A stretch of 64,000 nt of DNA from Providencia alcalifaciens (GCF_915403165.1 NZ_OU659204.1:2728001-2792000); one strand, 5' to 3'. Counted from the first letter of the stretch, positions 29,281 to 42,437 are shown. Numbers and translations: made by a program. Notes: a model not told the origin generated them from the sequence alone.

Positions 29281-30744
29281 TTATTCCTCAACCATCGGTG
29301 GCTGTAATTTCGTTTCTGCTAGGTTTTTGGCTATTTTACCAATATTTCCTGCGCCTTGAACTAAAATTAAGTCGTTATCATCAAGAACTTGTGCCAGCAT
29401 ATGTGAAACTTGTTCAGGTTCTGCCACAAAAATAGGATCAACCTGCCCGCGACTGCGGATTGTACGGCATAATGAGCGACTATCAGCCCCCGGAACTGGC
29501 TTCTCACCCGCAGAATAAACTTCTAGCATTAGCAAGACATCTACCTGCCCCAGCACGTTTGCAAAATCATCGTATAAGTCACGAGTACGTGTATAACGAT
29601 GAGGCTGGAAAACCATAACAATACGTTTATCTGGCCAGCCTGCGCGAGCAGCTTTAATGGTGGCATCCACTTCTGTTGGATGGTGACCATAGTCATCCAC
29701 CAACATCACTTCGCCTTCTTTACCATTCACATTGCGCAGCGCATAGTTACCTAAGAAATCGAAACGACGACCTGTACCTTGGAATTCCACTAATGCAGAC
29801 AGAATGTGTAAATCGTCGATGCCTTCTTCGGTTGCCACCGCAACAGCTGCCGTGGCATTGAGCGCATTGTGGCGACCAGGTGCATTCAACACAACGGTCA
29901 ACTCTGGCATACCTTCACGAGCAATCGTGAAAAAGCCTTGATTCCCTTTTTGCTCGTACTTGGTGATACGAACATCCGCATCGTCACTAAAGCCGTAAGT
30001 GGTAATGTAACGACCGATTTTTGGTAATAATGAACGGATCACTGGGTCATCGATACACATCACTGCACGGCCATAGAATGGCAAGTTATGCAGAAAGTTG
30101 ATGAAGGTATCTGTCAGGTTTTCAAAATTGCCCTGATAGGTATCCATGTGGTCAGCTTCAATGTTTGTCACAACCGCAACAAGTGGCTGTAAATGCAAGA
30201 ATGAGGCATCACTTTCGTCCGCTTCTGCGATTAAATAACGACTACTACCTAAGCGCGCGTGTGTTCCCGCTGACTTAACTAATCCGCCATTCACAAATGT
30301 TGGGTCTAAACCTGCTTGAGCGTAGATCCCAGAAATCATTGCCGTTGTCGTTGTCTTACCGTGAGTGCCCGCCACTGCGATACCATGGCGGTAACGCATT
30401 AATTCAGCCAGCATTTCAGCACGGCGAATAACTGGGATACGTAGCTCTTTTGCAGCTTGAATTTCAGGATTCTCTGCAGAGATAGCCGTAGAAACCACTA
30501 CCACACTCGCGTTTTCAACGTTTTCAGGACGATGATTAAAATAGATAGTGGCACCTAACTCAGTCAGTTGCTGAGTCACCGCGTTAGGTGCTAAATCTGA
30601 ACCACTAATTTCATAACCTTCGTTAGCCAACACTTCAGCGATACCACCCATGCCAGCACCACCGATGCCGACAAAATGAATGTGCCGTACTCTACGCATT
30701 TCTGGCACTGATGTTCTTAATTTCGCTAACTGTTGTGTATTCAC
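29281..30744 (-). CDS. murC: UDP-N-acetylmuramate--L-alanine ligase
   Basis: MurC adds L-Ala to UDP-MurNAc, the first step of stem peptide synthesis. [18 protein letters not shown] is the UDP-binding start, [14 protein letters not shown] is the ATP P-loop, and [12 protein letters not shown] and [10 protein letters not shown] are Mur ligase motifs. Length is 487 (E. coli 491). The start codon is GTG (30742-30744) behind [16 protein letters not shown] matches E. coli. The 70-base gap to murG is the largest within this part of the cluster. Confidence 0.98.
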   Translation of the reverse strand: MNTQQLAKLRTSVPEMRRVRHIHFVGIGGAGMGGIAEVLANEGYEISGSDLAPNAVTQQLTELGATIYFNHRPENVENASVVVVSTAISAENPEIQAAKELRIPVIRRAEMLAELMRYRHGIAVAGTHGKTTTTAMISGIYAQAGLDPTFVNGGLVKSAGTHARLGSSRYLIAEADESDASFLHLQPLVAVVTNIEADHMDTYQGNFENLTDTFINFLHNLPFYGRAVMCIDDPVIRSLLPKIGRYITTYGFSDDADVRITKYEQKGNQGFFTIAREGMPELTVVLNAPGRHNALNATAAVAVATEEGIDDLHILSALVEFQGTGRRFDFLGNYALRNVNGKEGEVMLVDDYGHHPTEVDATIKAARAGWPDKRIVMVFQPHRYTRTRDLYDDFANVLGQVDVLLMLEVYSAGEKPVPGADSRSLCRTIRSRGQVDPIFVAEPEQVSHMLAQVLDDNDLILVQGAGNIGKIAKNLAETKLQPPMVEE

Positions 30745-30814
30745 TGTATTTCGCTTCTCTATAAATTCTGTCTACATTCTATTTTGTATGGTCAGGCTAC
30801 TTGCGAGATTTACG

Positions 30815-31888
30815 CTATTTCGCGACATCGCAAATAACCGCCGCAACACGTTCAGTTGCATCCGTGATGGCACAGCTATAGGCTTTATCTGCCATCGACA
30901 ATAATTCGGTTCTATCCCACTTATTGAGTAACTCAACAACGGCTTCAGGTGTAAACTGCGGTTGTTCAATAATCTTCGCAGCCCCTGCTTGTTCTAAAGG
31001 CAGTGCATTCCAATACTGTTGGCGGTCTTTATGCTGGAAAGGAACAAAAATCGCGGGTAAACCTGCCGCGGCTATTTCACTAACAGTTAATGCACCTGAA
31101 CGACAAACCACAATATCAGCCCATGCGTAAGCTTGCGCCATATCATCAATAAATTCAGTCACTTTAAACTCAGAATTGCCTGAATTTTGCAAACAATCAT
31201 TATACAGTGCTTCTGTCGATTCCTTACTGCCTTTTCCAGCCTGATGCCAGATATTTAACTGTTTGCTCACATTTCCAGCAACTGCAGGCATGACTTGATT
31301 TAAAATTCGCGCCCCTTGGCTACCGCCTACAACCAATACGCGTATCGCGCCTTCACGGCCAGCTAAGCGCTCTTGCGGTGTAGGCAATGCCAATACATCT
31401 TCACGCACTGGGTTACCTACAACGGGTGCATCAGGGAATGCGCCGGGGAAAGCTTGTAAAACACGTTTAGCAATCTTTGATAACCATTTATTGGTTAATC
31501 CCGCGATCCCATTTTGTTCATGAAGAACAACAGGAACACCACATTGCCAAGCAGCGATACCACCGGGACCAGACACATAACCGCCCATACCAAGAACGGC
31601 ATCGGGTTGATAGCGCTGAATAATGGTTTTCGCTTGACGAATGGCTTTATAGATACGCCAAGGCGCACCAATTAATGCGCCAATCCCTTTGCCTCTTAAA
31701 CCCGAGATCTGAATAAACTCAATATCAATACCGTGTTTCGGTACTAAAGTGGCTTCCATGCGATCCGCGGTACCTAACCAGCGAATTTCCCAACCTTGAG
31801 CCTGCAAATAATGCGCCACAGCTAAGCCGGGAAATACGTGTCCCCCAGTTCCGCCTGCCATAACGAGTAATTTTTTTGCCTGACTCAT
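30815..31888 (-). CDS. murG: UDP-GlcNAc:lipid I N-acetylglucosaminyltransferase MurG
   Basis: MurG adds GlcNAc to lipid I on the inner face of the membrane to make lipid II. The first glycine loop is [16 protein letters not shown], the second is [13 protein letters not shown], and the third is [24 protein letters not shown] ends the donor site. Length is 357 (E. coli 355). Its ATG overlaps the ftsW stop as ATGA. Confidence 0.98.
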   Translation of the reverse strand: MSQAKKLLVMAGGTGGHVFPGLAVAHYLQAQGWEIRWLGTADRMEATLVPKHGIDIEFIQISGLRGKGIGALIGAPWRIYKAIRQAKTIIQRYQPDAVLGMGGYVSGPGGIAAWQCGVPVVLHEQNGIAGLTNKWLSKIAKRVLQAFPGAFPDAPVVGNPVREDVLALPTPQERLAGREGAIRVLVVGGSQGARILNQVMPAVAGNVSKQLNIWHQAGKGSKESTEALYNDCLQNSGNSEFKVTEFIDDMAQAYAWADIVVCRSGALTVSEIAAAGLPAIFVPFQHKDRQQYWNALPLEQAGAAKIIEQPQFTPEAVVELLNKWDRTELLSMADKAYSCAITDATERVAAVICDVAK

Positions 31889-33078
31889 TTGGAACTCCTT
31901 ACAAACGCCTGAGCTTTCTCAAGTCGTGTTTCATAATCAATTCTAAGTAACACAGCGATCGCCGCTGACATTACTAATAAGCTCGATCCACCGTAACTGA
32001 TTAACGGGAGTGTTAAACCTTTAGTTGGCAACATACCTGCCGCTGCCCCCACGTTAACCAATGCTTGGAAGGTAAACCAAATACCGATGGCACATGCGAG
32101 ATATCCACCAAATAATTGGTTGGTCAGTAGCGCTCTACGCCCTACCATCATCGCTCTAAACGCCAGCATGAATACCATCAGTAACACCAGAACCACACCT
32201 ACATAGCCCAACTCTTCAGCCAGTACGGAGAAAATAAAGTCAGTGTGTGCTTCCGGTAAATATTCTAATTTCTGTACTGAGTTGCCCAGACCTTGCCCAA
32301 GGAGCTCTCCTCGACCAAACGCCATCAAAGATTGCGTTAACTGATAGCCACTACCAAACGGGTCATCCCACGGGTTTAAGAAGGATGTCACGCGGCGTAA
32401 ACGATACGGTTCAAAGACAATCAAAGCCAGCACGCCTACACCACAAGCCGCGATACCAATAATAAACGGCGCTAAACGCGCACCAGCTAAAAACAGCAAC
32501 CCTAACGTAGTCACAACCAGTACAACCACCGTTCCTAAGTCTGGCTGCAACAGCAGCAATAACGCCATCATGATCAAAATACACATCGGTTTTACGAAGC
32601 CGAAAAACTTGGTGCGCACTTCATCTGACTTACGAACTAAATAGCTGGAAACATAGCAAAACAGCGCGAACTTCGAAATTTCTGCAGGCTGAATTTTCAC
32701 AATACCGATATCAATCCAGCGTGATGCCCCATTGACGGAACTACCGGCAACCAACACCACTGCCAGCATGCCCAATGCGCCCATCAGCAAAATAAAACTG
32801 TATTTTTCCCATGTTGCCATCGAGACCCGCATTACCCCTAAAACCAGAAGGAATGCAACGACCAAATACACCACGTCACGTTTAGCAAAATAGAATGGGT
32901 CATCCGTTAATCGCTGTCCGACTGGCATCGATGCGGAGGTCACCATAATGAAGCCGATTGCCGCCAGACCGAATGCTAACCAAACCAATGTACGGTCGTA
33001 GAGCGTCGTGCCTGAAATCACGCCATTCTTTTCACCAATGATCCAGTTTTTTAAACGCAAAGCACCCGGTATGGTCAT
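31885..33078 (-). CDS. ftsW: Septal peptidoglycan polymerase FtsW
   Basis: FtsW is the SEDS-family glycosyltransferase that works with FtsI at the septum. Ten hydrophobic segments are predictable; signatures include [29 protein letters not shown] and [17 protein letters not shown]. Length is 397 (E. coli 414, which has a longer N-terminus). The start overlaps the murD stop as TAATG. Confidence 0.98.
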   Translation of the reverse strand: MTIPGALRLKNWIIGEKNGVISGTTLYDRTLVWLAFGLAAIGFIMVTSASMPVGQRLTDDPFYFAKRDVVYLVVAFLLVLGVMRVSMATWEKYSFILLMGALGMLAVVLVAGSSVNGASRWIDIGIVKIQPAEISKFALFCYVSSYLVRKSDEVRTKFFGFVKPMCILIMMALLLLLQPDLGTVVVLVVTTLGLLFLAGARLAPFIIGIAACGVGVLALIVFEPYRLRRVTSFLNPWDDPFGSGYQLTQSLMAFGRGELLGQGLGNSVQKLEYLPEAHTDFIFSVLAEELGYVGVVLVLLMVFMLAFRAMMVGRRALLTNQLFGGYLACAIGIWFTFQALVNVGAAAGMLPTKGLTLPLISYGGSSLLVMSAAIAVLLRIDYETRLEKAQAFVRSSK

Positions 33079-34403
33079 TAACCTAACTCCTTAGCGAGCT
33101 GAGCAAAAACATCACCTCGCTGCTCAAAACTTTTGAACTGATCTAAGCTGGCACATGCTGGAGATAGCAGCACCATGTCGCCAGATTTTAACAACGGCGC
33201 AATTTGGCGCATACTCTGTTCCATCGTATCGGTCAGTACGGATTTTTCTGGTGCGAGTTCCGCTAATTGCTGACCGTCACGACCAAAACAGTACAAACGG
33301 TAGTTATCCGCCGAAATGTATTCTTTGAGCGGAGAAAAATCGGCTGACTTGCCGTCCCCCCCCAGCAACAAGTAAATGTTGCCATCCACATGTAAACCAT
33401 TGAGTGCAGCTTCTGTACTGCCCACATTGGTCGCTTTCGAATCATTGATCCAACGCACACCGCGATTGAAAAAGACCAACTGGAAGCGATGTACTAAACC
33501 GGCATACTCTTTTAAGACTTTAAGGCTAGCTTCACGAGGAATTGCCACGGTATCAGCTAAGGCTAATGCAGCCAGTGCATTCATATAGTTATGCTGCCCA
33601 GTCAGATGCATTTGTGCCACATCCACCACCACTTCACCTTGAGCAACTAAGACACGTTTTTGTGTATCAAAGTAGTAATCACCGCTATTTAAACCAAAAC
33701 TGGTGTATTGGCTAACGCTCTGGCCATGTGGAAGTGTTAGCGGGTCTTGCCCGTTCACAATGCAGTGTTGCGCATTATCATAAATATGCAATTTTGCTGC
33801 GCGATATTGCTCAAGCCCCAATGGATAGCGATCCATATGATCTTCAGTTACATTCAACACGGTCGCAGCCGCTGCTCGTAGGCTAGACGTGGTTTCCAAT
33901 TGGAAGCTAGACAGTTCCAACACAAACAGGCTATGCCCTTGATTAAGCAACGCAAGTGCAGGAATACCAATATTCCCGCCCACGCCGACGGAAATACCAG
34001 CCGCTTTCGCCATTTCCCCCACAAGGGACGTTACCGTGCTTTTACCATTAGAACCTGTGATTGCGACGATTGGCGCATCTGCCTCACGGCAAAACAGCTC
34101 GATATCACCCACAATCTCAATACCGTTACTTGCAGCTTCCTGTAACTGTGGCGTTGCCAACGCAACGCCTGGGCTAGCTACAATCAGATCGGCTTGTTGC
34201 AACCATTCATTATTTAAGCTGCCGCTATGGCAAGCAACATTCTCAGGCAGTTTATCAACACCAGGTGGCACAGCGCGGGTATCCATCACGCGAGGAACAA
34301 CCCCACGAGCAAGGAAAAAGTCAACGCAGGAAAGCCCAGTTAAACCTAAGCCGATAATCACTACGTTTTTCCCCTGATACTGCTGAGCCTGTGAACCAAT
34401 CAT
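33078..34403 (-). CDS. murD: UDP-N-acetylmuramoylalanine--D-glutamate ligase
   Basis: MurD adds D-Glu to UDP-MurNAc-L-Ala. [17 protein letters not shown] is the N-terminal Rossmann motif, [18 protein letters not shown] is the ATP loop, and [10 protein letters not shown] and [17 protein letters not shown] mark substrate and Mg binding. Length is 441 (E. coli 438). It is one base from mraY, with no room for a promoter. Confidence 0.98.
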   Translation of the reverse strand: MIGSQAQQYQGKNVVIIGLGLTGLSCVDFFLARGVVPRVMDTRAVPPGVDKLPENVACHSGSLNNEWLQQADLIVASPGVALATPQLQEAASNGIEIVGDIELFCREADAPIVAITGSNGKSTVTSLVGEMAKAAGISVGVGGNIGIPALALLNQGHSLFVLELSSFQLETTSSLRAAAATVLNVTEDHMDRYPLGLEQYRAAKLHIYDNAQHCIVNGQDPLTLPHGQSVSQYTSFGLNSGDYYFDTQKRVLVAQGEVVVDVAQMHLTGQHNYMNALAALALADTVAIPREASLKVLKEYAGLVHRFQLVFFNRGVRWINDSKATNVGSTEAALNGLHVDGNIYLLLGGDGKSADFSPLKEYISADNYRLYCFGRDGQQLAELAPEKSVLTDTMEQSMRQIAPLLKSGDMVLLSPACASLDQFKSFEQRGDVFAQLAKELG

Positions 34404-34404
34404 C

Positions 34405-35487
34405 TTAACGCACCTTCAATGTTGCTAGTCCAATCAGAACTAACATAAGAGAGATAATCCAGAAACGCACGATAACGCGTGGTTCTGGCCAACCTTTCAA
34501 TTCATAGTGATGGTGAATTGGTGCCATACGGAAAATTCGTTGACCACGTAATTTGAAGGAGCCAACTTGTAAAATCACCGACAGTGTTTCAACCACAAAC
34601 ACACCGCCCATGATGACTAATAAGAATTCTTGGCGCAGTAAAACAGCGATAGTTCCTAATGCTCCACCTAATGCCAGAGAGCCTACATCACCCATAAACA
34701 CTTGTGCTGGGTAGGTGTTGAACCATAAGAAGCCTAAACCTGCCCCAACAATCGCCGTACACACAATCACTAATTCCCCCGCATGTGGTAAGAATGGGAT
34801 GTGTAAGTAGCTAGCGAAGTTGACGTTACCCGTTGCCCATGCCACTAAAGCAAAACCTGCGGCAACAAACACGGTTGGCATAATTGCTAAACCATCTAAG
34901 CCATCCGTTAAGTTAACGGCGTTACTGGTTCCAACGATAACGAAGTAAGCCAGTAAAATGTACAGCACGCCTAATTGCGGCATCACATCTTTAAAGAATG
35001 GCACAACCAGCTGAGTCGCTGGCGTATCTTTACCAATAGTGTACATAGAGAATGCAACGATTAGCGCCAGCGCTGATTGCCAGAAGTATTTCCAACGTGC
35101 GATAAGGCCACGGGTATCTTTTCGAACGACTTTGAGGTAATCATCCGCAAAGCCCACAAGACCGTAGCCGACTAAAACGAGGAGAACACACCACACATAC
35201 GGGTTATCTAAACGCGCCCACAATAAAACGGATACGCTAATAGAGAACAGGATTAAAATCCCCCCCATTGTTGGGGTACCGCGTTTACTAAAGTGTGACT
35301 CAGGGCCTGCATCACGGACAACTTGACCAATTTGCATTTTTTGCAGGTAGGCAATCAGGCGTGGCCCCATCCACAGAGCAATACCCAATGCTGTCAGCAA
35401 ACCGACAATGGCTCTGAACGTCAAATAGGAAAAGACGTTAAAAGCAGAAAATTTATGAACCAATAACTCGGCTAACCAGACTAACAT
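34405..35487 (-). CDS. mraY: Phospho-N-acetylmuramoyl-pentapeptide-transferase MraY
   Basis: MraY moves phospho-MurNAc-pentapeptide to undecaprenyl phosphate, forming lipid I. It is a polytopic membrane enzyme with Asp motifs [17 protein letters not shown] and [11 protein letters not shown], and the cytoplasmic [16 protein letters not shown] loop. Starting at 35487 (MLVWLAELL) gives 360 residues, the E. coli length; three extra upstream codons are less likely. The ATG lies inside the last codons of murF. Confidence 0.98.
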   Translation of the reverse strand: MLVWLAELLVHKFSAFNVFSYLTFRAIVGLLTALGIALWMGPRLIAYLQKMQIGQVVRDAGPESHFSKRGTPTMGGILILFSISVSVLLWARLDNPYVWCVLLVLVGYGLVGFADDYLKVVRKDTRGLIARWKYFWQSALALIVAFSMYTIGKDTPATQLVVPFFKDVMPQLGVLYILLAYFVIVGTSNAVNLTDGLDGLAIMPTVFVAAGFALVAWATGNVNFASYLHIPFLPHAGELVIVCTAIVGAGLGFLWFNTYPAQVFMGDVGSLALGGALGTIAVLLRQEFLLVIMGGVFVVETLSVILQVGSFKLRGQRIFRMAPIHHHYELKGWPEPRVIVRFWIISLMLVLIGLATLKVR

Positions 35488-36839
35488 TCGAAGCACTCCT
35501 TCAATGCATTCACGACATCTTCCATCGCGGAGCTGCGTGAACCTTTAACTAAAATAGAAACAACATCATTCTGCTGTGCTAGCGGAATTAGTCGGGTTAG
35601 TAAATCTTGTTTTGCTGTAAAATGCTCGCCACGTTCGCTAGATTGGCTAATAACTTCACTTAACTGTCCAACACTGAGCACTTTATCTAAACCCACTTGC
35701 TTCGCGGCTAAACCAACACGTTCATGACACTCATGGGCATAATCACCAAGCTCCCCCATGTCACCGACAACTAAAATGCGATAGCCCGGCATTTTCGCCA
35801 GCACATTAATCGCCGCAATCATCGAACCATCATTGGCATTATAGGTATCGTCCAGTACGACTTTCGTCTCACTTAAACTCACTGGGAATAAACGCCCCGG
35901 TACCGCTTTCGTAGTGGCTATACCTTGTTTGATATCTTCTAAGGTTGCACCAACAGAGATGGCTAATGCACTTGCCGCTAAAACGTTGGCAATGTTATGC
36001 ACACCCGGTAATGGCAATGTGATCTCAACCTGCCCTACTGGCGTATGCAGTGTGAAATCCGTTGTAAGCTGCTTGATTTGAATATCTGAAGGGTAGAAAT
36101 CTGCTTTTTCAGTCAGCGAATAATACCAAACGGTTTGACGAGGGTTAAATTGCCACTTATCAGAGTAGCTGTCTAAGTTCACAATCGCCGTGCCTTCTTC
36201 TGGCAGACCTTGGTAGATTTCACCTTTGGCTTTCGCAACACCTTCTGGGGAGCCAAAACCAGCAAGATGCGCACCAAATAAGTTATTCACTAATGCAGTT
36301 TCTGGCTTAACAATATTGGTGGTGTATTCAATTTCATGTGGGTGATTCGCCCCCATTTCTACCACGGCAAATTGGTATTCATCCGTTAAACGGAACAGTG
36401 TCAATGGAACACCAATGTCATTATTCAAGTTGCCTGCGGTATACAATGTTTTTCCGCGTTGCGCCAGGATCGAGGCAGTCATCTCTTTCACGGATGTTTT
36501 GCCGGAAGAGCCGGTCAACCCGACCACTCTCGCTTTAGACTGTTGGCGAACCCAAGCGGCGATTTGCCCCATCGCAATACGCGTATCTTCAACAATCACC
36601 TGAGGGCAGTTCACATCCAGTTGATGGTCAACTAACAGTGCTGCGGCACCCGCATCAACCACTTGAACGGCAAAGTTATGGGCATCAAAACGCTCGCCTT
36701 TTAAGGCAATAAACAGGCAGCTAGCATCAATTTTACGGCTATCGGTACTCACGTTTAATAACGCTAATTCGTTATTGCTCGCTTTTTCAATGCGACCGTG
36801 AGTGATTTGAGCCAGTTGGGTTAAGGTCATCGGGATCAT
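35481..36839 (-). CDS. murF: UDP-MurNAc-tripeptide--D-alanyl-D-alanine ligase
   Basis: MurF adds the D-Ala-D-Ala made by Ddl to the UDP-MurNAc-tripeptide. The ATP loop is [37 protein letters not shown] follows, and the C-terminal Mur ligase domain has [11 protein letters not shown] and VGDMGELG. Length is 452, the E. coli length. It overlaps both murE (ATGA-type) and mraY. Confidence 0.98.
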   Translation of the reverse strand: MIPMTLTQLAQITHGRIEKASNNELALLNVSTDSRKIDASCLFIALKGERFDAHNFAVQVVDAGAAALLVDHQLDVNCPQVIVEDTRIAMGQIAAWVRQQSKARVVGLTGSSGKTSVKEMTASILAQRGKTLYTAGNLNNDIGVPLTLFRLTDEYQFAVVEMGANHPHEIEYTTNIVKPETALVNNLFGAHLAGFGSPEGVAKAKGEIYQGLPEEGTAIVNLDSYSDKWQFNPRQTVWYYSLTEKADFYPSDIQIKQLTTDFTLHTPVGQVEITLPLPGVHNIANVLAASALAISVGATLEDIKQGIATTKAVPGRLFPVSLSETKVVLDDTYNANDGSMIAAINVLAKMPGYRILVVGDMGELGDYAHECHERVGLAAKQVGLDKVLSVGQLSEVISQSSERGEHFTAKQDLLTRLIPLAQQNDVVSILVKGSRSSAMEDVVNALKECFEC

Positions 36840-38323
36840 GCCATCACCCCCAACAATCTTGCGACAGTCAAGCGGTCTGAATAATCTAAACGGCGAGAAC
36901 CAATAATTTGATAATCTTCATGACCTTTACCTGCCACTAAAATCACATCATCGGGTTGTGCTTGTAAGATAGTGCTAGTGACGGCTTCTGGGCGTCCTGG
37001 GATCGCGAATACACGGCTAGAATCCAAAATACCCGCCATGATGTCGTTGATAATATCCAGCGGATCTTCGCTGCGAGGGTTATCGTCGGTGATCACGACT
37101 TTATCAGCGTATTGTTCAGCAGAAGCACCCATCAGAGGACGCTTACCTTTGTCTCTATCACCGCCACAACCAAAGACACACCACAGCTTGCCTTTACAAT
37201 GCAAACGCGCTGCCGCTAACGCTTTTTCTAATGCGTCAGGGGTATGAGCATAATCCACAACCACGGTTGGCTTGCCCGCAACGCTGAACACTTCCATACG
37301 ACCACAGACTGGCATTAACGCGCCGGTTGTCGCTAAAAGCTGCTCTAATGGGTAATCCATCATTAATAGTGTCGCCATCGCCAGCAATAAGTTGCTTACG
37401 TTAAACGCCCCCATTAATGGGCTTTCAAATGAACCTTCACCCCAGCTTGACGTGAAATGAATAGTTGCGCCTTTATCGTGATAATCCACGTCAGTGGCTT
37501 TTAACCATGGACCTTGCCAGTTAGCCGGAATACGATTTTCCATCGTCACGGCACAAGCTTGTGGTAAACGTTGTAACCATTTCAGCCCAACTTCATCATC
37601 CGCATTAATAATTTGAGTTTTGGTTTGATGAGTCGAGAACAGTAACCATTTAGCGGCTTCGTAATTAGCCATATCACCATGATAATCAAGGTGGTCACGG
37701 CTTAAGTTAGTGAATACTGCCGCATCAAATTGTAAAGCAGCAACACGACCTTGAACCAAGCCATGAGAAGACACTTCCATCGCCGTCAACGTCGCTTTTT
37801 TATTCAGTAGTTGAGTCAGTTCTAATTGGATATCAACGGCTGAGCCCGTGGTGTTCTCACTTGGAGAAACTTGTCCCAGTAGCCCATTACCTACCGTTCC
37901 CATCACTGCCGATGTTTCGCCTAATCCTTTTGCCCATTGTGCAATTAATTGCGTCGTGGTGGTCTTACCGTTGGTCCCCGTCACACCCACTAATTTCATT
38001 TGGGATGAAGGTTGATGGTAGAACTCACCCGCTAATGCGGATAAACGGTTGTTTAAGTCGTTAAGATAAATGACAGGTACACCATGAATAAAGCGAATTT
38101 CGCCTTCTTCGGCTTCGCCTTGCGCTTCTGCGATAACCGCAGAAACGCCTTGCGCGATAGCTTGAGGAATATAGTGTCTACCATCTGACTGATGGCCTTT
38201 TACAGCAATGAACAGATCGCCCGCGGCAGCCTTTCGACTGTCTAGCGTCATCTCTCGTAAAGAGACATTTGTTGTACTCACACCAAATGGGGCGAGGAGT
38301 TCACAAAGATTACGATCTGCCAC
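36836..38323 (-). CDS. murE: UDP-MurNAc-L-Ala-D-Glu--meso-diaminopimelate ligase
   Basis: MurE adds meso-diaminopimelate as the third residue of the stem peptide. [18 protein letters not shown] is the ATP loop, and the DNPR motif in [15 protein letters not shown] specifies meso-diaminopimelate rather than lysine. Length is 495, equal to E. coli. The start codon is GTG (38321-38323), inside the end of ftsI, giving a 14-base overlap. Confidence 0.98.
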   Translation of the reverse strand: MADRNLCELLAPFGVSTTNVSLREMTLDSRKAAAGDLFIAVKGHQSDGRHYIPQAIAQGVSAVIAEAQGEAEEGEIRFIHGVPVIYLNDLNNRLSALAGEFYHQPSSQMKLVGVTGTNGKTTTTQLIAQWAKGLGETSAVMGTVGNGLLGQVSPSENTTGSAVDIQLELTQLLNKKATLTAMEVSSHGLVQGRVAALQFDAAVFTNLSRDHLDYHGDMANYEAAKWLLFSTHQTKTQIINADDEVGLKWLQRLPQACAVTMENRIPANWQGPWLKATDVDYHDKGATIHFTSSWGEGSFESPLMGAFNVSNLLLAMATLLMMDYPLEQLLATTGALMPVCGRMEVFSVAGKPTVVVDYAHTPDALEKALAAARLHCKGKLWCVFGCGGDRDKGKRPLMGASAEQYADKVVITDDNPRSEDPLDIINDIMAGILDSSRVFAIPGRPEAVTSTILQAQPDDVILVAGKGHEDYQIIGSRRLDYSDRLTVARLLGVMA

Positions 38324-40076
38324 TTTTAACCTCTTTTTGACTGTTCACGATTTCACTTTTATCGTCTGTTTGCAATGCATCTGGCTCAACGTTCATGAGA
38401 CGTAAAACCCCGCCCATGATAGAACCAAAGATAGGTGCAGATACTGCACCTCCGTAGTACTTACCGGCTTTTGGATCGTTGATTAACACAACGAGGGCAT
38501 AGCGCGGGTTGCTTGCGGGTGCAACCCCTGCGGTATAAGCGATATATTCGTTGATATAGCGCCCTTCAGGTCCGACTTTTTTCGCGGTACCTGTTTTAAT
38601 TGCAATACGATAGCCTTTAATTGCGGCACGTGTTCCCCCTCCGCCTGGCAGAGCAACACTCTCCATCATATGCACAACGGTGCGCATTATCGGCTCAGGA
38701 AACACTCGCGTCCCCGGAACAGGCGGGTCGACTTTAGTAATCGATAACGGGCGATATATCCCGAAACTACCGATCGTTGCATAGGCACGCGCAAGTTGTA
38801 ATGGCGTCACCATCTGCCCGTACCCAAAAGAAAAGGTGGCCCTTTCTAAATCAGACCACCGTGTTTTTTTACTTGGAAAGATGCCACTACTTTCCCCGAC
38901 TAACCCCAGATTAGTCGGCTTGCCAAACCCAAAGCGGTTATACACGTCCACCAGCTCTGTGGCAGGCATCGCTAACGCTAATTTTGAAACACCAACGTTA
39001 CTCGACTTCTGTAAAATACCCGTAATGGATAACTCTGCGTAACGCGCAACGTCTTTGATTTCATGACCATTAACACGATACGGATAGGTATTTAATACGG
39101 TATTTTCTTTCACAATTTTGTTTTGTAGTGCACTCATCACCACAAGCGGCTTCACGGTAGAACCCGGTTCAAAAATATCCGTGATAGCACGGTTACGCAT
39201 GAAATCCATCGGCGTACCCGCAAGATTATTTGGGTTATAGGATGGACTGTTTGCCATCGCTAAGATTTCCCCAGTATTCACATCCACCAGGATTGCCACA
39301 CCGGACTCAGCTTTGTTCTCTTGAACGCCTTTCGTCAGCTCGCGATACACAATGGATTGAATACGCTCATCGATACTGAGCATCAAGTTATGTGCTGCTT
39401 GGCTATCGACGGAAGAAACGGTCTCAATAACACGTCCATTACGATCTTTACGTACGGTACGTTCACCCGGAGAGCCTTTTAACCAACGGTTAAAGCTTTT
39501 TTCTACCCCTTCAATACCTTCACCATCGATATTCGTTACGCCTAATAAGTGAGCAGTAACTGGACCTGATGGGTAATATCGGCGAGATTCTTTACGTAAA
39601 TAGATCCCCGGAACTTTTAGTTTGCGGACATATTCACCGATGGAGGGATTAACTTGACGAGCGAGGTAAACAAAGCGCCCTTTCGGGTTAGCAGAAATTT
39701 TGGTAGTGATTTGTTCAAGAGGAATATCTAATGCATCGGCGAGTGCTTTCCAGTGTTCATCGTTACTGACGCCGCCTTTTTCAAAGACCTCTTTAGGATC
39801 AGCCCAGATAGCGTTGACCGGAACACTGACCGCTAATTGGCGGCCTTCACGGTCACTGATCATCCCTCGAGCTATTGATACTTCTTGAACACGCAGGGAG
39901 CGCATGTCTCCCTCTTTAACGAGTTTCTCTGGGGCAATAATTTGTAGGTACGCAACGCGAGTCAACAACCCTGCTAATGCTAGTCCAATACATCCACACA
40001 ACAAAACAAAACGCCAGCGAACAAAGCTGGTGACTTCTTCTGTTTTCTTGTTCTTAGCGGGTTTGGTTGCTTTCAT
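38310..40076 (-). CDS. ftsI: Septal transpeptidase PBP3 (FtsI)
   Basis: FtsI is the class B penicillin-binding protein that crosslinks septal peptidoglycan. One N-terminal membrane segment ([22 protein letters not shown]) is followed by the dimerisation domain and the transpeptidase domain with STVK ([15 protein letters not shown]), SSN ([13 protein letters not shown]) and KTGTAKK. Length is 588, the E. coli length. I see no four-residue insertion of the PBP3 resistance type after the PYRVNG region. Confidence 0.98.
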   Translation of the reverse strand: MKATKPAKNKKTEEVTSFVRWRFVLLCGCIGLALAGLLTRVAYLQIIAPEKLVKEGDMRSLRVQEVSIARGMISDREGRQLAVSVPVNAIWADPKEVFEKGGVSNDEHWKALADALDIPLEQITTKISANPKGRFVYLARQVNPSIGEYVRKLKVPGIYLRKESRRYYPSGPVTAHLLGVTNIDGEGIEGVEKSFNRWLKGSPGERTVRKDRNGRVIETVSSVDSQAAHNLMLSIDERIQSIVYRELTKGVQENKAESGVAILVDVNTGEILAMANSPSYNPNNLAGTPMDFMRNRAITDIFEPGSTVKPLVVMSALQNKIVKENTVLNTYPYRVNGHEIKDVARYAELSITGILQKSSNVGVSKLALAMPATELVDVYNRFGFGKPTNLGLVGESSGIFPSKKTRWSDLERATFSFGYGQMVTPLQLARAYATIGSFGIYRPLSITKVDPPVPGTRVFPEPIMRTVVHMMESVALPGGGGTRAAIKGYRIAIKTGTAKKVGPEGRYINEYIAYTAGVAPASNPRYALVVLINDPKAGKYYGGAVSAPIFGSIMGGVLRLMNVEPDALQTDDKSEIVNSQKEVKSGRS

Positions 40077-40088
40077 TCTTAACCTTCG

Positions 40089-40409
40089 TTATTGCTTAGA
40101 AACAATAATATTTTCTTGGGATGGCTCCACATGAACCATTTGTAATTTCTCAACAGATAAACGCTCAACACGGCTGTGACTGGCTAACGCATTCTCCTCA
40201 AGGATCAAGTTTCGCCATTCGATATCGAGAAAATCTTTCTCTTCATACAGCTTATCTTTGGCGGCAGTCAGCAGTCGTGTTTCATGAGCGGTAGTCACCA
40301 CAAACACAGCGCTAATCACTATCGCGGCTAGCAAAATCATCGGAATAACTCCGTAACGAAATAAATCGCGACCGATAACTCTGGCTAAACTGTGTCTTTC
40401 TGGTGTCAT
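40089..40409 (-). CDS. ftsL: Cell division protein FtsL
   Basis: FtsL is a small bitopic protein of the FtsQLB complex. A hydrophobic segment (about 20-40, [19 protein letters not shown]) is followed by a periplasmic coiled coil ([19 protein letters not shown] and [15 protein letters not shown]). Length is 106 residues (E. coli 121, with a longer N-terminus). It overlaps the rsmH stop as TAATG. Confidence 0.96.
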   Translation of the reverse strand: MTPERHSLARVIGRDLFRYGVIPMILLAAIVISAVFVVTTAHETRLLTAAKDKLYEEKDFLDIEWRNLILEENALASHSRVERLSVEKLQMVHVEPSQENIIVSKQ

Positions 40410-41362
40410 TACTCTACCGCTCTCTCTGCAAAACGTAACACCGAGCTACGTGCTCGTGGGTTTTCGTCAACTTCAATCTCGGAAGGCTTCATTTTGCCTA
40501 GTGCGCGTAATTTAGCAGCACCTAGCGCTTTGATTTGTGCCTCTGTCAGCGGAATTCCCGCAGGAACAGAAGGTCCGGTACTGTTTTGACGAATAAAGCG
40601 TTTTACTAATCTGTCTTCCAATGAATGGAAGCTGATCACGGATAAACGCCCTTCAGGCGCTAACACCGACATCGCACCATTTAATGCTTTTTCAATCTCT
40701 TCCAGCTCGCTATTGATATAAATACGAATCGCTTGGAAGCTGCGGGTTGCTGGGTGCTTGTGTCTGTCTTTAATCGGACTGACTTTGGCAATCAGCTCCG
40801 CCAAGTGGCGCGTACGCGTTAGCGGCTCTTCTTCTGGATTATGGTTACGCTCAACAATGGCTCTTGCGATGCGCTTTGCAAAACGCTCTTCACCAAATGT
40901 TTTTAATACCCATGCAATATCATCCGCTTCTGCCGTCATCAGCCATTGCTGCGCTGATTGACCACGAGTTGGATCCATACGCATATCCAGTGGCCCATCA
41001 CGCATAAATGAGAACCCACGTTCTGGGTCATCTAACTGCGGTGAAGAGACGCCAAGATCCAGTAACACACCATCAATCTTGCCTACTAAGCCTTCTTCTT
41101 CCACATAATCTGCAATTGCTGAAAATGGGCCATGCTTAATCATAAAACGTGGGTCATCAATCCCTTGAGCGGCTTTAATTGCCTCTGGATCACGGTCAAT
41201 GGCAATCAAGCGACCTTGCTCCCCAAGTTGGCTTAAAATCAAGCGAGAGTGCCCGCCACGACCAAATGTGCCATCAATATAGATACCATTAGGTTTAATA
41301 TTTAAGCCATTCACTGCTTCATCGAGCAGTACTGTTACGTGTTTAAATTGCTGCTGTGTCAT
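40409..41362 (-). CDS. rsmH: 16S rRNA m4C1402 methyltransferase RsmH
   Basis: RsmH methylates N4 of C1402 in the ribosomal P site. The SAM-binding domain has [16 protein letters not shown] and [34 protein letters not shown] and [21 protein letters not shown] helix residues are also present. Length is 317 (E. coli 313). It is two bases from mraZ at the head of the cluster. Confidence 0.97.
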   Translation of the reverse strand: MTQQQFKHVTVLLDEAVNGLNIKPNGIYIDGTFGRGGHSRLILSQLGEQGRLIAIDRDPEAIKAAQGIDDPRFMIKHGPFSAIADYVEEEGLVGKIDGVLLDLGVSSPQLDDPERGFSFMRDGPLDMRMDPTRGQSAQQWLMTAEADDIAWVLKTFGEERFAKRIARAIVERNHNPEEEPLTRTRHLAELIAKVSPIKDRHKHPATRSFQAIRIYINSELEEIEKALNGAMSVLAPEGRLSVISFHSLEDRLVKRFIRQNSTGPSVPAGIPLTEAQIKALGAAKLRALGKMKPSEIEVDENPRARSSVLRFAERAVE

Positions 41363-41364
41363 TG

Positions 41365-41823
41365 TTATAGTGACAAATCCTGTAGACGGGCGGACAGCGG
41401 TTCGTCGGCTAGACGCTCAGCAGCGATGTCATTTTCCACCTGCTGGTACCACATCTGTTCATCCCAAATTTCAAATTTATTTATTTGGCCCACCAACATG
41501 ACCTCTTTTGTTAGCCCTGCGTGTTGACGCAGCGTGCTAGCTAGCAAAAGACGTCCTGCATTGTCTATCTGACATTCACTGGCATGACCAAGTAAAAGGC
41601 GCTGTACTCGACGTTCTGCGGGGTTCATGGTGGATAACTTAGACAGTTTTTCCTCAATGATTTCCCATTCGGGTAAGGTATAAAGCAGTAGGCATGGCTG
41701 GTGAAGGTCAATGGTACACACCATTTGCCCTTTCGATTCCTCGCTCAGCATTCCTCGATAACGAGTAGGCACGGTTAGCCGCCCTTTGCTGTCGAGATTA
41801 ACCAGTGTAGCCCCACGAAACAT
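41365..41823 (-). CDS. mraZ: Transcriptional regulator MraZ
   Basis: MraZ is a ring-shaped AbrB-like DNA-binding protein that represses its own promoter and so the dcw cluster. Two MraZ repeats are visible, each with an AbrB-type DxxGR core: [15 protein letters not shown] near the N-terminus and [18 protein letters not shown] in the second half. Length is 152, equal to E. coli. A four-repeat operator lies 20 to 55 bases upstream. Confidence 0.97.
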   Translation of the reverse strand: MFRGATLVNLDSKGRLTVPTRYRGMLSEESKGQMVCTIDLHQPCLLLYTLPEWEIIEEKLSKLSTMNPAERRVQRLLLGHASECQIDNAGRLLLASTLRQHAGLTKEVMLVGQINKFEIWDEQMWYQQVENDIAAERLADEPLSARLQDLSL

Positions 41824-41843
41824 ACCTGATTTTTCCCCTTTAA

Positions 41844-41878
41844 TTCCAACTGCCCCACTTTACCCCACAATTCTCCAC
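41844..41878 (-). promoter_or_regulatory. MraZ operator: four repeats at exact 10-base period
   Basis: On the minus strand, boxes GTGGA, GTGGG, GTGGG and TTGGA begin every 10 bases (plus-strand ends at 41878, 41868, 41858 and 41848). This is the architecture known for MraZ binding: five-base boxes separated by five-base spacers, just upstream of mraZ. The two central boxes match the TGGG core best. Confidence 0.85.
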
Positions 41879-41884
41879 TTATAA

Positions 41885-41914
41885 AGTTTACGAATGGTAT
41901 GAAAACGTTGTCAA
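41885..41914 (-). promoter_or_regulatory. Promoter of the dcw cluster (mraZ promoter)
   Basis: TTGACA (41914-41909) and TAAACT (41890-41885) are 18 bases apart on the minus strand. The perfect -35 hexamer and the position directly upstream of the MraZ boxes make this the probable main promoter. Confidence 0.7.
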
Positions 41915-42437
41915 GCCAGCCGCACGTAGCTTTAGCTTTATTTACAGAACGTTTTAGAAAAGAAAAAGTTGGAAAAAATCTTACTTGGAAAGAAAAAGAG
42001 AAATAACGAGTTGATATAATTCACTTATTTTATAAAACGCAGGTAAAACATATTTAGATCCATTTCATTGCTGCAAAATCATACAAATTTGAGTAAATGA
42101 TATATACGTCTCATTTTTAATCAGTTTATTTCGTGTCTATTTTTTACCTTTTGATCATCGTTTATTGATGAACATTTAAACAAAACTACCAAATAATACG
42201 TATTTCAATATAAAATCATTATATTTCAACACATTAGATAACTGTTTTAATTCACAGTATTATTTTACTCATAATAATTTGCTCATTGTATTTATCGGTT
42301 TTTTACGGGTTAAAAAAAATTAATTTGTCAAAAAACCAAACAATGCAAAATAATCAAAAAAAGTATTAGGAAAACTCCTAAAGTGAAATATTTACAGGAT
42401 GACGCAATAAAAAATCGCAATCGCCCATTAATTTCAC
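41915..42437. other. Spacer between cra and mraZ, no gene
   Basis: Very AT-rich DNA with many short runs of A and T and no credible frame. Beyond the mraZ promoter and the cra terminator I see no further element. Confidence 0.5.

Noticed and set aside
42000..42430. Possible small genes in the cra-mraZ spacer
   Set aside because: Extremely AT-rich, no frame with start, ribosome site and sensible composition.
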